From JBCCKC01 sp039182435 (lineage in GTDB: Bacteria; Verrucomicrobiota; Verrucomicrobiia; Opitutales; Coraliomargaritaceae): a DNA stretch of 46,195 nt. The stretch lies in contig JBCDCC010000001.1 in NCBI GenBank assembly GCA_039182435.1, positions 1 through 46,195 on the forward strand. The letters are read 5' to 3'. This document shows, piece by piece, positions 31,796 through 40,136 of this stretch. A model generated the notes under the pieces. It was not told where the DNA came from. It saw only the letters and a list, made by a program, of their open reading frames with translations, and made no database searches. The position numbers and the translations under genes were made by a program. Position 1 is the first letter of the stretch. Each line of letters starts with the position of its first letter.

Positions 31796-33232
31796 CTAGC
31801 GCGAGAAATTTTCGTATCGGGTGTAGCGTCGGACGAAGGTCAAGTCGATATCCCCTACTGGTCCGTTACGCTGTTTGGCAATGATTAATTTGATCCGCTC
31901 CGAGTCACCGGGCAATCCGCCCTCTTCGACACCTTCATCACCGTCCCGGCGCTTCGGTCGGCTCAGGAGGAGCACCACGTCGGCATCCTGCTCGATGGAG
32001 CCGGATTCACGAAGGTCCGAGAGTCGTGGGTCGCGGTTATCTTTCTCCGACTCACGATTGAGCTGGGAGAGCACGACGACAGGCACATTGAGCTCCTTCG
32101 CCATGCCTTTCATGCCGCGAGAAATATCGGCGATCTGCTGCTCACGCTGCACACGATTATCGGTGCCACGGATCAGCTGCAGATAATCGACCACAACAAG
32201 CCCGAGCGGACTTTTGGTGTGGAGACGACGTGCTTTGGCCCGCAAGTCGAGAATTGTCGAGTTGGACGCATCATCGATCCAGAGGGGTGCTGACTTGAGT
32301 TCATTCACAGTAGAGGCAATCTCAGTTGAATCCTGCTTCGAGATCACACGGTCCCGAATGCGCTTCATATCAACCCGAGCGCGGCTGCAAATCAAACGCA
32401 TGGCGAGCTGAGCCGCCGTCATTTCCAAGCTGAAGACCAGCACACCGGCTGGCGTGCCACCACCATCAGGCAAGATGGCGTGCTCAGCAAAGTTCATCGC
32501 CAAACTGGTCTTACCGACCGATGGACGGGCGGCCAAAACGATCATCTCACCGGGATGGAAGCCATAGGTCATGCCATCCAGATCGCGAAAGCCGGACATC
32601 ACGCCATTGGCGTCGTCCTTGCCATTAAGTAGCGCATTGATATCCGCAACCGCAAGGTCGAGGGATTCACGAATGGGTTTGGCCGAGTCGGTGACTCGAT
32701 CACGGCTGATTTCGAAGACATCCTGCTCGATCTTTTCAAGGAAGCTAGACATGTCTTCCTGCTGCTCGTAACAAGCTTCGATCGCCTCACGGGATGTGCG
32801 GATCAGGCGACGCAGCAGGTATTTATCTTGCACAATTCGCGCGAAGTAGCGCGCGTGGGTCGGCGTTTCGATCCGATTCTGGATCGTGTAGATCGCATTG
32901 ATCCCGCCGACTTCCTCATCGAGACCGTTCTTCCGGAGATGCTCGTAGAGCAGGATCTCATCAATCGGATCGCCCGTCTCATAGAGCGAGAGGAGAGCTT
33001 GGTAAATTTGCTGGTGGGATGCCTTGTAAAAGTATTCCGCACTGATCTTTGCCTCGATGCATTCGGTCAGGACGTCGCGTCCACCATCGATCAAACAAGC
33101 CGCAAGCAGGCCTTCCTCAGCTTCGAGGTTATGCGGCTGCACACGCAACTCATCCCCGATGAGCTCGGGACGTGCTTGTTGACGAGCGTCTTTACTGCGT
33201 GCTTTTGAAAAAGACGGAGAATCGGGCGGCAT
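31796..33232 (-). CDS. dnaB: Replicative DNA helicase DnaB
   Basis: The 478-residue protein has the DnaB N-terminal helical domain (PHNLEAEEGLLAACLIDGG, ending about 130), a linker, and a RecA-like C-terminal domain with AARPSVGKTSLAMNFA (Walker A), VFSLEMTAAQLAMRLI, VVDYLQLI (Walker B) and SQLNRESEKDNRDPRLSDLRESGSIEQDADVV. A hexamer unwinds DNA at the fork. Its place after rplI is the common rpsF-ssb-rpsR-rplI-dnaB order, here without rpsR. bamA begins 3 nt after its stop, joining replication and envelope modules. Confidence 0.97.
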   Translation of the reverse strand: MPPDSPSFSKARSKDARQQARPELIGDELRVQPHNLEAEEGLLAACLIDGGRDVLTECIEAKISAEYFYKASHQQIYQALLSLYETGDPIDEILLYEHLRKNGLDEEVGGINAIYTIQNRIETPTHARYFARIVQDKYLLRRLIRTSREAIEACYEQQEDMSSFLEKIEQDVFEISRDRVTDSAKPIRESLDLAVADINALLNGKDDANGVMSGFRDLDGMTYGFHPGEMIVLAARPSVGKTSLAMNFAEHAILPDGGGTPAGVLVFSLEMTAAQLAMRLICSRARVDMKRIRDRVISKQDSTEIASTVNELKSAPLWIDDASNSTILDLRAKARRLHTKSPLGLVVVDYLQLIRGTDNRVQREQQIADISRGMKGMAKELNVPVVVLSQLNRESEKDNRDPRLSDLRESGSIEQDADVVLLLSRPKRRDGDEGVEEGGLPGDSERIKLIIAKQRNGPVGDIDLTFVRRYTRYENFSR

Positions 33233-33269
33233 TGGACGTATGGCTGTCTAGGTGACCGCGACCGACTGC

Positions 33270-33767
33270 TTAATCCTCGTCTTCTTCGGCGTCGTCTGTC
33301 GCTTCAACGATTGGGTTTTCAGAAACGACTTCAAACTTCAACTCAGCCTCAACATCGCTGTGCACCTTAACGGCAGCTGTGTGAGAACCAAGCTCCTTGA
33401 TCGGCGCAGGCAGGCCGAGCTGCTTCTTGCCAAGCTCGATGCCTTCTTCCTTCAAGCGTTCGATAAGATCATTGGCAGTGACTGCGCCAAACATCTTGCC
33501 GCCTTCACCGGTCTTCACCGCGATCGCGAGGCTAGTGCCTGCGATGCGCTCTGAAAGTGCGCGCGCTTCTTCGAACTCTTTTTGTTCACGAGCTTCACGA
33601 GCTTTGAGAAGGGCTTCGACGTGCTTCTTGTTAGACTGCGTGATCGGCAAGGCAAGCTTCCGCGGAAGCAGGAAATTACGTGCGTATCCGGAACGGACGG
33701 TCACTGTGTCGCCTTCGGCGCCAAGACCTTGGATGGGTTGTAAGAGGAGAACCTGGTTGTTGGCCAT
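33270..33767 (-). CDS. rplI: 50S ribosomal protein bL9
   Basis: The 165-residue protein begins MANNQVLLLQPIQGLGAEGD, followed by the L9 signature TVRSGYARNFLLPRKLA. The connecting long helix (about 45-75, with KARKAREQKEFEEA-like character) and the C-terminal domain with GKMFGAVTANDLIERLKEEG complete the fold. It extends from the L1 stalk base and limits frameshifting. It ends in an acidic tail (EATDDAEEDED) longer than in E. coli. In most genomes rpsR lies just upstream; here only 54 nt separate it from ssb. Confidence 0.96.
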   Translation of the reverse strand: MANNQVLLLQPIQGLGAEGDTVTVRSGYARNFLLPRKLALPITQSNKKHVEALLKAREAREQKEFEEARALSERIAGTSLAIAVKTGEGGKMFGAVTANDLIERLKEEGIELGKKQLGLPAPIKELGSHTAAVKVHSDVEAELKFEVVSENPIVEATDDAEEDED

Positions 33768-33821
33768 GATGAATCGATGTGTTTAAAGGTTACGTTTAGA
33801 AAGAATGGAGATGCTTAGCAC

Positions 33822-34265
33822 TTAGAAAGGGACATCTTCGTCCAGCGTGTCATCTGCTGGAGTTGATGATGCGGAAGTGGGTCGTGCAGGCGGGGAGCTG
33901 GCTTCGTAACCACCGCCACCGGAGGAGTCATTATCATCGCGTCCACCGACGAACTGGAAGTTCTCTAGAACGACGCTGAGCTTGCTGCGCTTCTGCCCAT
34001 CACTCTCCCATTGGTCGAGCTTGAGACGGCCTTCGACCATGATCGGACGACCCTTGCGCATGTATTTGCTAATAACTTCTGCTTGACGACCGAAGGCGTC
34101 GATATCGACGAATGTAGTCTCTTCGCGGCGCTCACCATCCTTGGTGTTATAGGCGCGGGAGACGGCGAGACCCAGCTTGCAGATCGAATTGCCATTGGCT
34201 GTCACGCGCAGCTCGGGATCACGGGTGAGGTTACCGAGAAGGATGACTTTATTAAAAGATGCCAT
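33822..34265 (-). CDS. ssb: Single-stranded DNA-binding protein
   Basis: The 147-residue protein has an OB-fold domain to about residue 105 (FNKVILLGNLTRDPELRVT, CKLGLAVSRAY, TFVDIDAFGRQAEVISKYMRKG, DGQKRSKLSVVLENFQFV). A flexible serine/glycine/proline-rich linker and the acidic tip DEDVPF follow, which matches the DDDIPF tip that recruits replication proteins. It binds single-stranded DNA as a tetramer. It lies 21 nt after rpsF and 54 nt before rplI. Confidence 0.97.
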   Translation of the reverse strand: MASFNKVILLGNLTRDPELRVTANGNSICKLGLAVSRAYNTKDGERREETTFVDIDAFGRQAEVISKYMRKGRPIMVEGRLKLDQWESDGQKRSKLSVVLENFQFVGGRDDNDSSGGGGYEASSPPARPTSASSTPADDTLDEDVPF

Positions 34266-34286
34266 GGCGATTCGCGCTTAGAAAAA

Positions 34287-34586
34287 TTACTGATTTTGGA
34301 TGAAAATACGGTTCACACGTCTGTCGAGGCGGAACTTCTCCTGGAAGTTTGCAGGCACAGTGCTGTCCGCTTCGAAGAATACTTCGAGGTAGTGCCCCTG
34401 AGCGAAACGGTGATCCGCTGCGCGAGCAAATTCACGAACACCGAGATCTTCGCCGGTAGTGGCCTGTGCGCCGATGGAGCCCAGGACTTCCTTGATGTCG
34501 GTCAGGACTTTTTCTGCGTCGTCCTCTGTGCCGCGAAGGTCGAGGATGATGCTTGCTTTGTATTTCTTGAGTGTGATTGCGCTCAT
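34287..34586 (-). CDS. rpsF: 30S ribosomal protein bS6
   Basis: The 99-residue protein has the compact alpha/beta fold of bS6: KYKASIILDLRG, the helix EDDAEKVLTDIKEVLGSIGA, the strand EFARAADHRFAQGHYLEVFFEA and the C-terminal FRLDRRVNRIFIQNQ. It binds the S15-16S rRNA platform as a heterodimer with S18 in other bacteria, so the absence of rpsR next to it is notable. The pth stop lies 1 nt upstream of its start codon. Confidence 0.94.
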   Translation of the reverse strand: MSAITLKKYKASIILDLRGTEDDAEKVLTDIKEVLGSIGAQATTGEDLGVREFARAADHRFAQGHYLEVFFEADSTVPANFQEKFRLDRRVNRIFIQNQ

Positions 34587-34587
34587 G

Positions 34588-35169
34588 CTAGGATGCCGTG
34601 CGTTGGTTGATGAAGTTCATTGAGGGCTCAGGGCCCAAGTGAATGATTTGTTGAAGATGTTCGATATAATCGGGAGTCCGGCTTTCGACGAGGGCGTCTT
34701 CCGTCCGGGAAAATTTGGATAATACGTAATCGGCAAGGTCCATTTCTTTATGAGGTTTCGCGCCGATCCCTATACGGTAACGGAAGAAACCAGCCCCCAC
34801 TGTATCGAGAAGATCGGAGACACCATTGTGCCCTCCAGCACTTCCGTCGCGACTAAGCTTAGCCCGGGCGAGATCGAGTGTGATGTCGTCATAAATGATC
34901 AGGAGGTGTTCCGCACTCATTTTACGGTATCGCAGAATCGCACTGATCGAACGTCCGCTCGCATTCATAAAAGTCTGCGGTTTGACCAGTATTACCTTTT
35001 TGTCATCGATGGTGATGATGGCTGTCTCCGCCTCAAACTTTTGCTCCATCTTCCACTTCGCGCCATGCTTCGCCGCGAAACGGTCAATCAGATGAAACCC
35101 GAGGTTGTGGCGGGTTTTGCGGTATTTGGACCCCGGATTTCCGAGGCCGGCAATGACCGCTATGGACAT
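34588..35169 (-). CDS. pth: Peptidyl-tRNA hydrolase
   Basis: The 193-residue protein matches Pth: VIAGLGNPGSKYRKTRHNLGF with Asn11 and the catalytic His21, QTFMNASGRSI, LIIYDDITLDLARAKLSRDGSAGGHNGVSDLL with the conserved Asp and Asn. It frees tRNA from peptidyl-tRNA dropped by the ribosome. It lies 53 nt after rplY and 1 nt before rpsF, the usual rplY-pth neighbourhood. Confidence 0.97.
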   Translation of the reverse strand: MSIAVIAGLGNPGSKYRKTRHNLGFHLIDRFAAKHGAKWKMEQKFEAETAIITIDDKKVILVKPQTFMNASGRSISAILRYRKMSAEHLLIIYDDITLDLARAKLSRDGSAGGHNGVSDLLDTVGAGFFRYRIGIGAKPHKEMDLADYVLSKFSRTEDALVESRTPDYIEHLQQIIHLGPEPSMNFINQRTAS

Positions 35170-35222
35170 ATTGAAAAGAACAGGTGTGCACTGAAATGTG
35201 CACTGGTTGAATTTGAAAAAAT

Positions 35223-35870
35223 TTACTCGGCGTCGTCTGACTTCACCTTAGTTGCAGGGACTTCGGCCGCATCTGCTGGCTCCGCGTCTTCGGTAGATTC
35301 GACTGTAACAGTTGGCGCTTGGACGGAAACGATGACAAGTGAAGGGTCACCTAGGTATTCGACACCTTCGATCACTGGGAGGTCGCTGATGTGAATCGCA
35401 CCACCTACGGAAAGGTCAATCACATCAACTTCCACGTGATCCGGAAGCTTGGATGGGCGGCAACGAATCTCGACTTCGTGTGCCTTGTGGTCGAGCACAC
35501 CACCCTCATTCTTAACTCCCGTAGCTTCGCTTTGGTTGACGAGCTGCACCGGAACGTGAGTCACGAAGCTGTGGCCACGCGCGACCTCTTGGAAATCGAT
35601 ATGCTCGACGGTATCCTTTGTCGCGTGATGCTGCACATCTTGGATCAAAGAAAGCGCTTTCTCGCCCTTTTCATCAACGAGCTCAACAAGAGCGGCACCT
35701 CCGCCGATCTCACGATTCAGTGCGCGGAAATCGACTGCAGAGACGCTGATAGAACGTGCACTTCCATTCGCAGAGATATTTGCGGGGATCTTTCCTTCAG
35801 AGCGAAGGCGGCGGGCTACGCCGCGACCAGTTGCTTCGCGGGTAAGAACGTTGAGTGTGTGTTGGTCCAT
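35223..35870 (-). CDS. rplY: 50S ribosomal protein bL25 (Ctc/TL5 form)
   Basis: The 215-residue product is the long two-domain form. The N-terminal 5S rRNA-binding L25 domain has LTREATGRGVARRLRSEGKIPAN and ALSLIQDVQHHATKDTVEHIDFQEV; the C-terminal TL5 beta domain has VHVPVQLV-like strands (THVPVQLVNQSEATGVKNEGG) and ISDLPVIEGVEYLGDPSLVIVSV. The end is an alanine/glutamate-rich tail. It binds 5S rRNA. As first gene of the eleven-gene minus block it probably lies next to the main promoter. Confidence 0.96.
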   Translation of the reverse strand: MDQHTLNVLTREATGRGVARRLRSEGKIPANISANGSARSISVSAVDFRALNREIGGGAALVELVDEKGEKALSLIQDVQHHATKDTVEHIDFQEVARGHSFVTHVPVQLVNQSEATGVKNEGGVLDHKAHEVEIRCRPSKLPDHVEVDVIDLSVGGAIHISDLPVIEGVEYLGDPSLVIVSVQAPTVTVESTEDAEPADAAEVPATKVKSDDAE

Positions 35871-35935
35871 GACTGAAAAGGTGTAATTTGGTGGCGCTGT
35901 GTAGGGCGCTGAAATTTGAGAAAACCGCGCACATT

Positions 35936-35964
35936 AAAATAGGGCCTTCGAAAAGCAATCTAAA
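35936..35964 (-). promoter_or_regulatory. Candidate promoter of the rplY-htrA block
   Basis: On the minus strand TTTAGA (35964-35959), a 17-nt spacer and TATTTT (35941-35936) lie 66 nt upstream of the rplY start. Each box matches four of six consensus bases and the spacing is ideal. No better candidate is visible in the 193-nt divergent gap. Confidence 0.35.
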
Positions 35965-36063
35965 CTTAGAATTTTTTCACAATGCGAATATCGGCTCTCT
36001 TTCAGGTCTCCAGCCGCCAAATTCCACTCGCCTCTTTGAGCCCGAATTGTCTTTTTCTGTCAG

Positions 36064-37275
36064 ATGTCGCAAGATCCCACACCTCCGTTGACGCCAGAGC
36101 GACTGGCCGCTCTCGAAGCGATTTCGGTCGAGGCGCTTTCGACGCCCAGTTACGTCGTCCATGAGGGCCGGTTGAAAGAGAATTGCGCGCTTTTGGAACA
36201 GGTCGCCCGCGAGTCCGGTGCCAAGGTCCTACTCGCCCTCAAAGGCTTTGCCTGCTTCAGCACATTCCCTCTGATCAAGCAGTCGCTGAGCGGGACCACA
36301 TCCAGCGGACTTCATGAAGCGCTGCTAGCCTACGAGAGCTTCGGCAAGGAGGTGCATGTCTATTCACCTGCCTATAAGCCAGAAGAACTCACCCATTTGA
36401 GCCGCTTTGCCCACAGCCTCGTCTTTAATTCCATCAATCAACTCGCTACCGGCATTCAACAACTCGGGCAGCTCTCCAAGCGCCCGGAACTGGGTCTACG
36501 AGTGAACCCGGAATACTCGGAGGTCGAAACCGAGCTCTATGACCCCTGCTCGCCGGATTCACGTCTTGGCACCACCCGAGAGGCAATGGATGCCGCAATC
36601 TCGCTGCTCCCCGAAGACCCCTTAGCCGCGATCGACGGACTCCATTTCCACGCACTCTGTGAACAAGATGCCGATGCGCTTGAGGCCACGGTCGCCGCAT
36701 TTGAAGCAAAATTCGGCCATCTGCTTCCTCGCCTCAAATGGGTCAACTTCGGCGGCGGCCACCACATCACCCGCCCAGGCTACGATATCGAGCGTCTTTG
36801 CCGAATAGTGAAAGACTTCCGGGCGCGCTTCGACTTGGAGGTCTACCTTGAGCCGGGCGAAGCGGTCGCACTGCATACCGGCATCCTCGTCACCTCTGTC
36901 CTCGATATCGTTGAGGCCGGAGGCATTCAAACTGCGATCATCGACTCCTCTGCCACCTGCCACATGCCCGATGTTTTGGAAATGCCCTACCGCCCCGCCA
37001 TCCTCAACGCAGAGGAGCCAGACTCGCTCCCGCACAACTATCGCATCGGCGGCCTGTCCTGCCTGGCTGGCGATGTGGTCGGCGATTATTCCTTTCGCAG
37101 ACCCCTTGAAGTTGGCGACAAAATCGTCTTCTTAGATATGTCTCATTATACGATGGTGAAGACGACGACCTTCAACGGTGTGCCTCTACCCTCGATTTGT
37201 AGGTATGTTCCTGAGAGGGGCCTAGAGCTCGTTCGGCGATTCGGATACGAGGATTATAAGGGCAGACTTTCATAA
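36064..37275 (+). CDS. nspC: Carboxynorspermidine decarboxylase
   Basis: The 403-residue protein is a fold III PLP enzyme of the alanine racemase/ornithine decarboxylase type. STPSYVVHEGRLKENCALL opens it, VLLALKGFACFSTFPL carries the PLP lysine (Lys60), LRVNPEYSEVETELYDPC and FHALCEQDADAL are NspC-like, WVNFGGGHHITRPGYD is the phosphate loop, and SATCHMPDVLEMPYRP holds the catalytic Cys. It makes spermidine or norspermidine from the carboxy form. The partner dehydrogenase is not in the window. It is divergent from rplY. Confidence 0.95.
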   Translation: MSQDPTPPLTPERLAALEAISVEALSTPSYVVHEGRLKENCALLEQVARESGAKVLLALKGFACFSTFPLIKQSLSGTTSSGLHEALLAYESFGKEVHVYSPAYKPEELTHLSRFAHSLVFNSINQLATGIQQLGQLSKRPELGLRVNPEYSEVETELYDPCSPDSRLGTTREAMDAAISLLPEDPLAAIDGLHFHALCEQDADALEATVAAFEAKFGHLLPRLKWVNFGGGHHITRPGYDIERLCRIVKDFRARFDLEVYLEPGEAVALHTGILVTSVLDIVEAGGIQTAIIDSSATCHMPDVLEMPYRPAILNAEEPDSLPHNYRIGGLSCLAGDVVGDYSFRRPLEVGDKIVFLDMSHYTMVKTTTFNGVPLPSICRYVPERGLELVRRFGYEDYKGRLS

Positions 37276-37338
37276 TTTCGTTACAAAGGATTACATTGTA
37301 TCCAGTAGCCGAAGACTGATAGGGTGTTTACCTGTATC

Positions 37339-37482
37339 ATGAATAAACCATCTGCCGCAGGAATTGGACTTGGGCTCTTGCTACTCGCTATGGCAATTGG
37401 ATCGACCCTGTTGATCTTCAAATTACGTGAGGGAAAAACAGTTCAGCCTGAGGGACCGTTCACTGAGTCAGCACAGCCATGA
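37339..37482 (+). CDS. Small single-helix membrane protein coupled to the kinase
   Basis: A 47-codon frame starts at ATG 37339, 63 nt after nspC. After MNKPSAAG it has one hydrophobic segment (IGLGLLLLAMAIGSTLLIF, residues 9-27), then a short polar tail with KLREGKTVQPEGP. The TGA stop overlaps the start codon of the histidine kinase (ATGA, 37479-37482), so the two are translationally coupled, which argues that the frame is real. It resembles no family I know. Anchoring or modulating the otherwise soluble kinase is an inference from position. Confidence 0.6.
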   Translation: MNKPSAAGIGLGLLLLAMAIGSTLLIFKLREGKTVQPEGPFTESAQP

Positions 37483-38570
37483 ATCTGGAGGAGCACACAT
37501 TCATCCGATGCATCCGCGAAGATCGTCGCGACATCATCGTCAGTGAAGTAGAGATCCTCGATCTCTTCGCAGGTGAAATGATTTTTCCCGAGCAAAGCGC
37601 ACCGGACGCGCTCTTTCTGATCCTCAAGGGCTCGGTCGTCTTCACCAAAGAGAAACCAGACGGTAGCCTACAGAACGTAAGCGAAGCCATGGAAGGAGCT
37701 TTCTTCGGGGAAGTCGGCGTCTTTACAGGAGAGGCACGCGCACTGGGTGCCCGAGCGCATCGCGATGCCATCATCGCTCGCGTGCCGGAAACCACGGTCA
37801 AAAAGATCATCGAAGATGCAGAGCCTGTCCGAAAAATTCTCGAAAGCGTGATCAGCCACCTCAAGAGCACGACCAGCCACTACATGGAAAACGTCATGCA
37901 TCGGGAGAAGCTGCTGCTCGTCGGAACCATGGTCTCCTCGATCCTCCACGATTTTAAAAATCCTTTTGCGATCATCAGCCTAGGGTCCGCCCTCCTCAAG
38001 CAACGCCATGCAGACGATCCCAAATCCGCACGACTCTGCGACGACATTGAAACCCAAATTCGACGAATGGTCGATATGGCGAAAGACCTCACCTCTTTTT
38101 CGCGCGGCGAAGAAACCATCGAGCTCTCCTACATCTCGATTGGTCAGCTATTCGACTACTTCCGAGAGTTGAATGGCCCCTTCTTCAATGACTCCAGCGT
38201 AGAGATCCGGATGGAGGCCAATAAGACTTCGATTCACGGCGACGCGAGCAAACTACTCCGCGTTCTCCAAAATCTCGTCGCTAACTCGATTGATGCGATC
38301 CATCAAAGCGAAGGAACCGGGCAGATAGAAATCCTCGCGACCGAGGACGCGGAAACCCTCGTTCTAGCAATCACTGACAATGGCCCAGGCATTCCCGCTG
38401 AGATCCAAGATGAATTTTTCAAACCCTTCGTCACCTACGGCAAAAACGAAGGCACTGGGCTTGGCACCGCCATTGTGAAGTCGATCATCGAAGCACACAA
38501 CGGCAGCATCGATTTCACCACTGGCGAGCAGGGAACCACGTTCACCATCAAGCTGCCCAAGGGAGGTTGA
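37479..38570 (+). CDS. Cyclic-nucleotide-binding-domain sensor histidine kinase
   Basis: The 363-residue protein has an N-terminal cNMP-binding-fold domain (about 15-115, with GEMIFPEQSAPDALFLILKGSVVF and GAFFGEVGVFTGEARALGARA). A dimerisation helix follows with the H box SSILHDFKNPFAII (His157), then an HATPase domain with the N box NLVANSIDAI, DNGPGIP and GTGLGTAIVKSIIEAHNGSI. No membrane segment is visible, so the sensor is cytoplasmic. No response regulator is adjacent. Whether the domain binds cAMP, c-di-GMP or something else cannot be told; the FGE-R arrangement of cAMP binders is partly kept. It is coupled to the 47-residue membrane protein by an ATGA overlap. Confidence 0.9.
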   Translation: MNLEEHTFIRCIREDRRDIIVSEVEILDLFAGEMIFPEQSAPDALFLILKGSVVFTKEKPDGSLQNVSEAMEGAFFGEVGVFTGEARALGARAHRDAIIARVPETTVKKIIEDAEPVRKILESVISHLKSTTSHYMENVMHREKLLLVGTMVSSILHDFKNPFAIISLGSALLKQRHADDPKSARLCDDIETQIRRMVDMAKDLTSFSRGEETIELSYISIGQLFDYFRELNGPFFNDSSVEIRMEANKTSIHGDASKLLRVLQNLVANSIDAIHQSEGTGQIEILATEDAETLVLAITDNGPGIPAEIQDEFFKPFVTYGKNEGTGLGTAIVKSIIEAHNGSIDFTTGEQGTTFTIKLPKGG

Positions 38571-38649
38571 TTTTCTCAAAGATCTGGCTCTGCAAAAGAG
38601 GTTGCCTCAGATCATCAAAGCTCCCAACCAGCAAAGTCTAAGCGTGCTG

Positions 38650-39120
38650 CTAAGCTTTGCGCATTGCAGCCTTCTTGATCGCTGCGAACTCCACCTCCGA
38701 CACCGGCATGACAGAGAGGCGGTTCCCCTTCTGCAAAGCGCGCATCTCCGCAAGTTCGGGCATCGACTTCATTTCTTCCAACGAGACCAGTCGCTTAAGA
38801 TCAGCTGCATAGGCTACATCAACGAGGATCCATCGGGGCTTATCAGGGTCACTCTTCGGGTCAAAGTATTTTGATTCTTGGTCAAAAGCTGTCGGATCGG
38901 GATAGGGCTCACTCGCAACCTTTGCGATCCCCGCAACCCCCGGGGGATTTGTATTCGAATGATAGAAAAGGATCTGATCACCGACCTTCATTACATCCCG
39001 CATGAAGTTGCGTGCCTGATAATTGCGCACCCCATCCCAGGGCTCGGTCTGATTCGGACAGGCCTTCAAATCGTCGAAGGAAAAAACATCCGGCTCGGAC
39101 TTCATTAACCAGTAATTCAT
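38650..39120 (-). CDS. EVE domain protein
   Basis: The 156-residue product is a single EVE (PUA-like) domain: NYWLMKSEPDVFSFDDL, PWDGVRNYQARNFMRDVMKVGDQILFYHS, GVAGIAKVASEPYPDPTAF and WILVDVAYAADLKRLVSLEEMKS. EVE domains, as in human THYN1, are thought to recognise modified bases such as methylcytosine derivatives in DNA or modified RNA; in bacteria they also occur in restriction and defence contexts. Here the neighbour is parB, 12 nt upstream, and no restriction gene is near. Role unknown. Confidence 0.92.
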   Translation of the reverse strand: MNYWLMKSEPDVFSFDDLKACPNQTEPWDGVRNYQARNFMRDVMKVGDQILFYHSNTNPPGVAGIAKVASEPYPDPTAFDQESKYFDPKSDPDKPRWILVDVAYAADLKRLVSLEEMKSMPELAEMRALQKGNRLSVMPVSEVEFAAIKKAAMRKA

Positions 39121-39132
39121 CGCAGTTGTGAT

Positions 39133-40134
39133 TTAGAATGAATGCAGCCCAATCTTCTCAAGGATACGATCAAGATCCTCATTCCCAAAATACTCGATCG
39201 AGATCTTGCCCTTCTTGGGCGAATGCTTCAGCGAGACCCGGGTATTGAAGTGATCCCCCATCCGTTTTTCCAAATCGCGAATGGCGGTGATCTCGGCTTC
39301 GGGCACTTTGCGCGCCTTCTTACCCGAGCCTCCGCTTTCCTTCAAACGTCGCACCTGCGCCTCCGCTTCGCGCACGCTCATGCCCGTCTCGATGATGCGG
39401 CGAGCGAGCAATCGACGATGCTCGTCGCTTTCAAGACCGAGCAATACTTTGGCATGCCCGGTCGAGAGAAGACGCTTACTGAGAAAGGCTTGGATCTCTG
39501 TGTTGAGACTGAGTAACCGGAGCGCATTAGCGACCGTAGCTCGGCCCTTGCCCACGCGTTCGGCCGCCGCTTCCTGGGTGAGATCAAAATCGCGCACCAA
39601 GCTGGCGTAACCGAGCGCTTCATCAATCGGATTCAGATTCTCACGCTGCAAGTTCTCAATCAAAGCGAGCGTGGCCGAAGAGGCATCACTCGCTTCGATC
39701 ACTCGCACCGGAATCGTCTTCTTCTTAAGAAGCTCAAAAGCCCGCATCCGTCGCTCACCGGCAATCAGCTCATACGTGTCGCCCTTCTGCCGCACAACTA
39801 CGGGTTGCAGCAAGCCCTCTGACAGGATACTCTTGGCCAGTTCCTCGACTTGATCTGGCGTGATTTCTCGGCGGGGCTGATAGGGATTTGGAACGATATC
39901 CTTAACCGCGACTTCATTCACGTCCGAACTCACGGGCGCACTCAAGTCGAGGGCACGTTTCGCTGCAGGCGCAGTTTTGGAGGCCACCTTCTTGACTGCA
40001 GCTACTTTTTTAGTCGCTGCTTTTTTCTTGGCGGCAGGTGCTTTCGCCGCCGTCTTCTTTTTGGCCGGGGCAGATCCTGCGCCAGAGATGAGGCCACCGA
40101 GACCGCGACCGAGTCGACTCTTGGAACTAGACAT
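39133..40134 (-). CDS. parB: Chromosome partitioning protein ParB with Lys/Ala-rich tail
   Basis: The 333-residue protein opens with the ParA-contacting motif SRLGRGLGGLIS (5-16). Next comes an unusual stretch, residues 21-60, made mostly of lysine and alanine (13 lysines from 25 to 59), resembling histone H1 tails. The ParB/Spo0J core follows: IVPNPYQPRR (80-89), GERRMRA CTP-binding box (126-132), ENLQREN (160-166), a helix-turn-helix around 183-206 (TQEAAAERVGKGRATVANAL) and a C-terminal dimerisation part. It binds parS and loads condensin. parA is absent from the window, and no parS consensus is visible. It starts 2 nt after the LysM gene stop. Confidence 0.95.
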   Translation of the reverse strand: MSSSKSRLGRGLGGLISGAGSAPAKKKTAAKAPAAKKKAATKKVAAVKKVASKTAPAAKRALDLSAPVSSDVNEVAVKDIVPNPYQPRREITPDQVEELAKSILSEGLLQPVVVRQKGDTYELIAGERRMRAFELLKKKTIPVRVIEASDASSATLALIENLQRENLNPIDEALGYASLVRDFDLTQEAAAERVGKGRATVANALRLLSLNTEIQAFLSKRLLSTGHAKVLLGLESDEHRRLLARRIIETGMSVREAEAQVRRLKESGGSGKKARKVPEAEITAIRDLEKRMGDHFNTRVSLKHSPKKGKISIEYFGNEDLDRILEKIGLHSF

Positions 40135-40136
40135 AG

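Noticed and set aside
39133..40134. parS sites near parB
   Set aside because: CACGTG occurs at several places in the window, but none has the flanking TGTT and AACA arms of parS.
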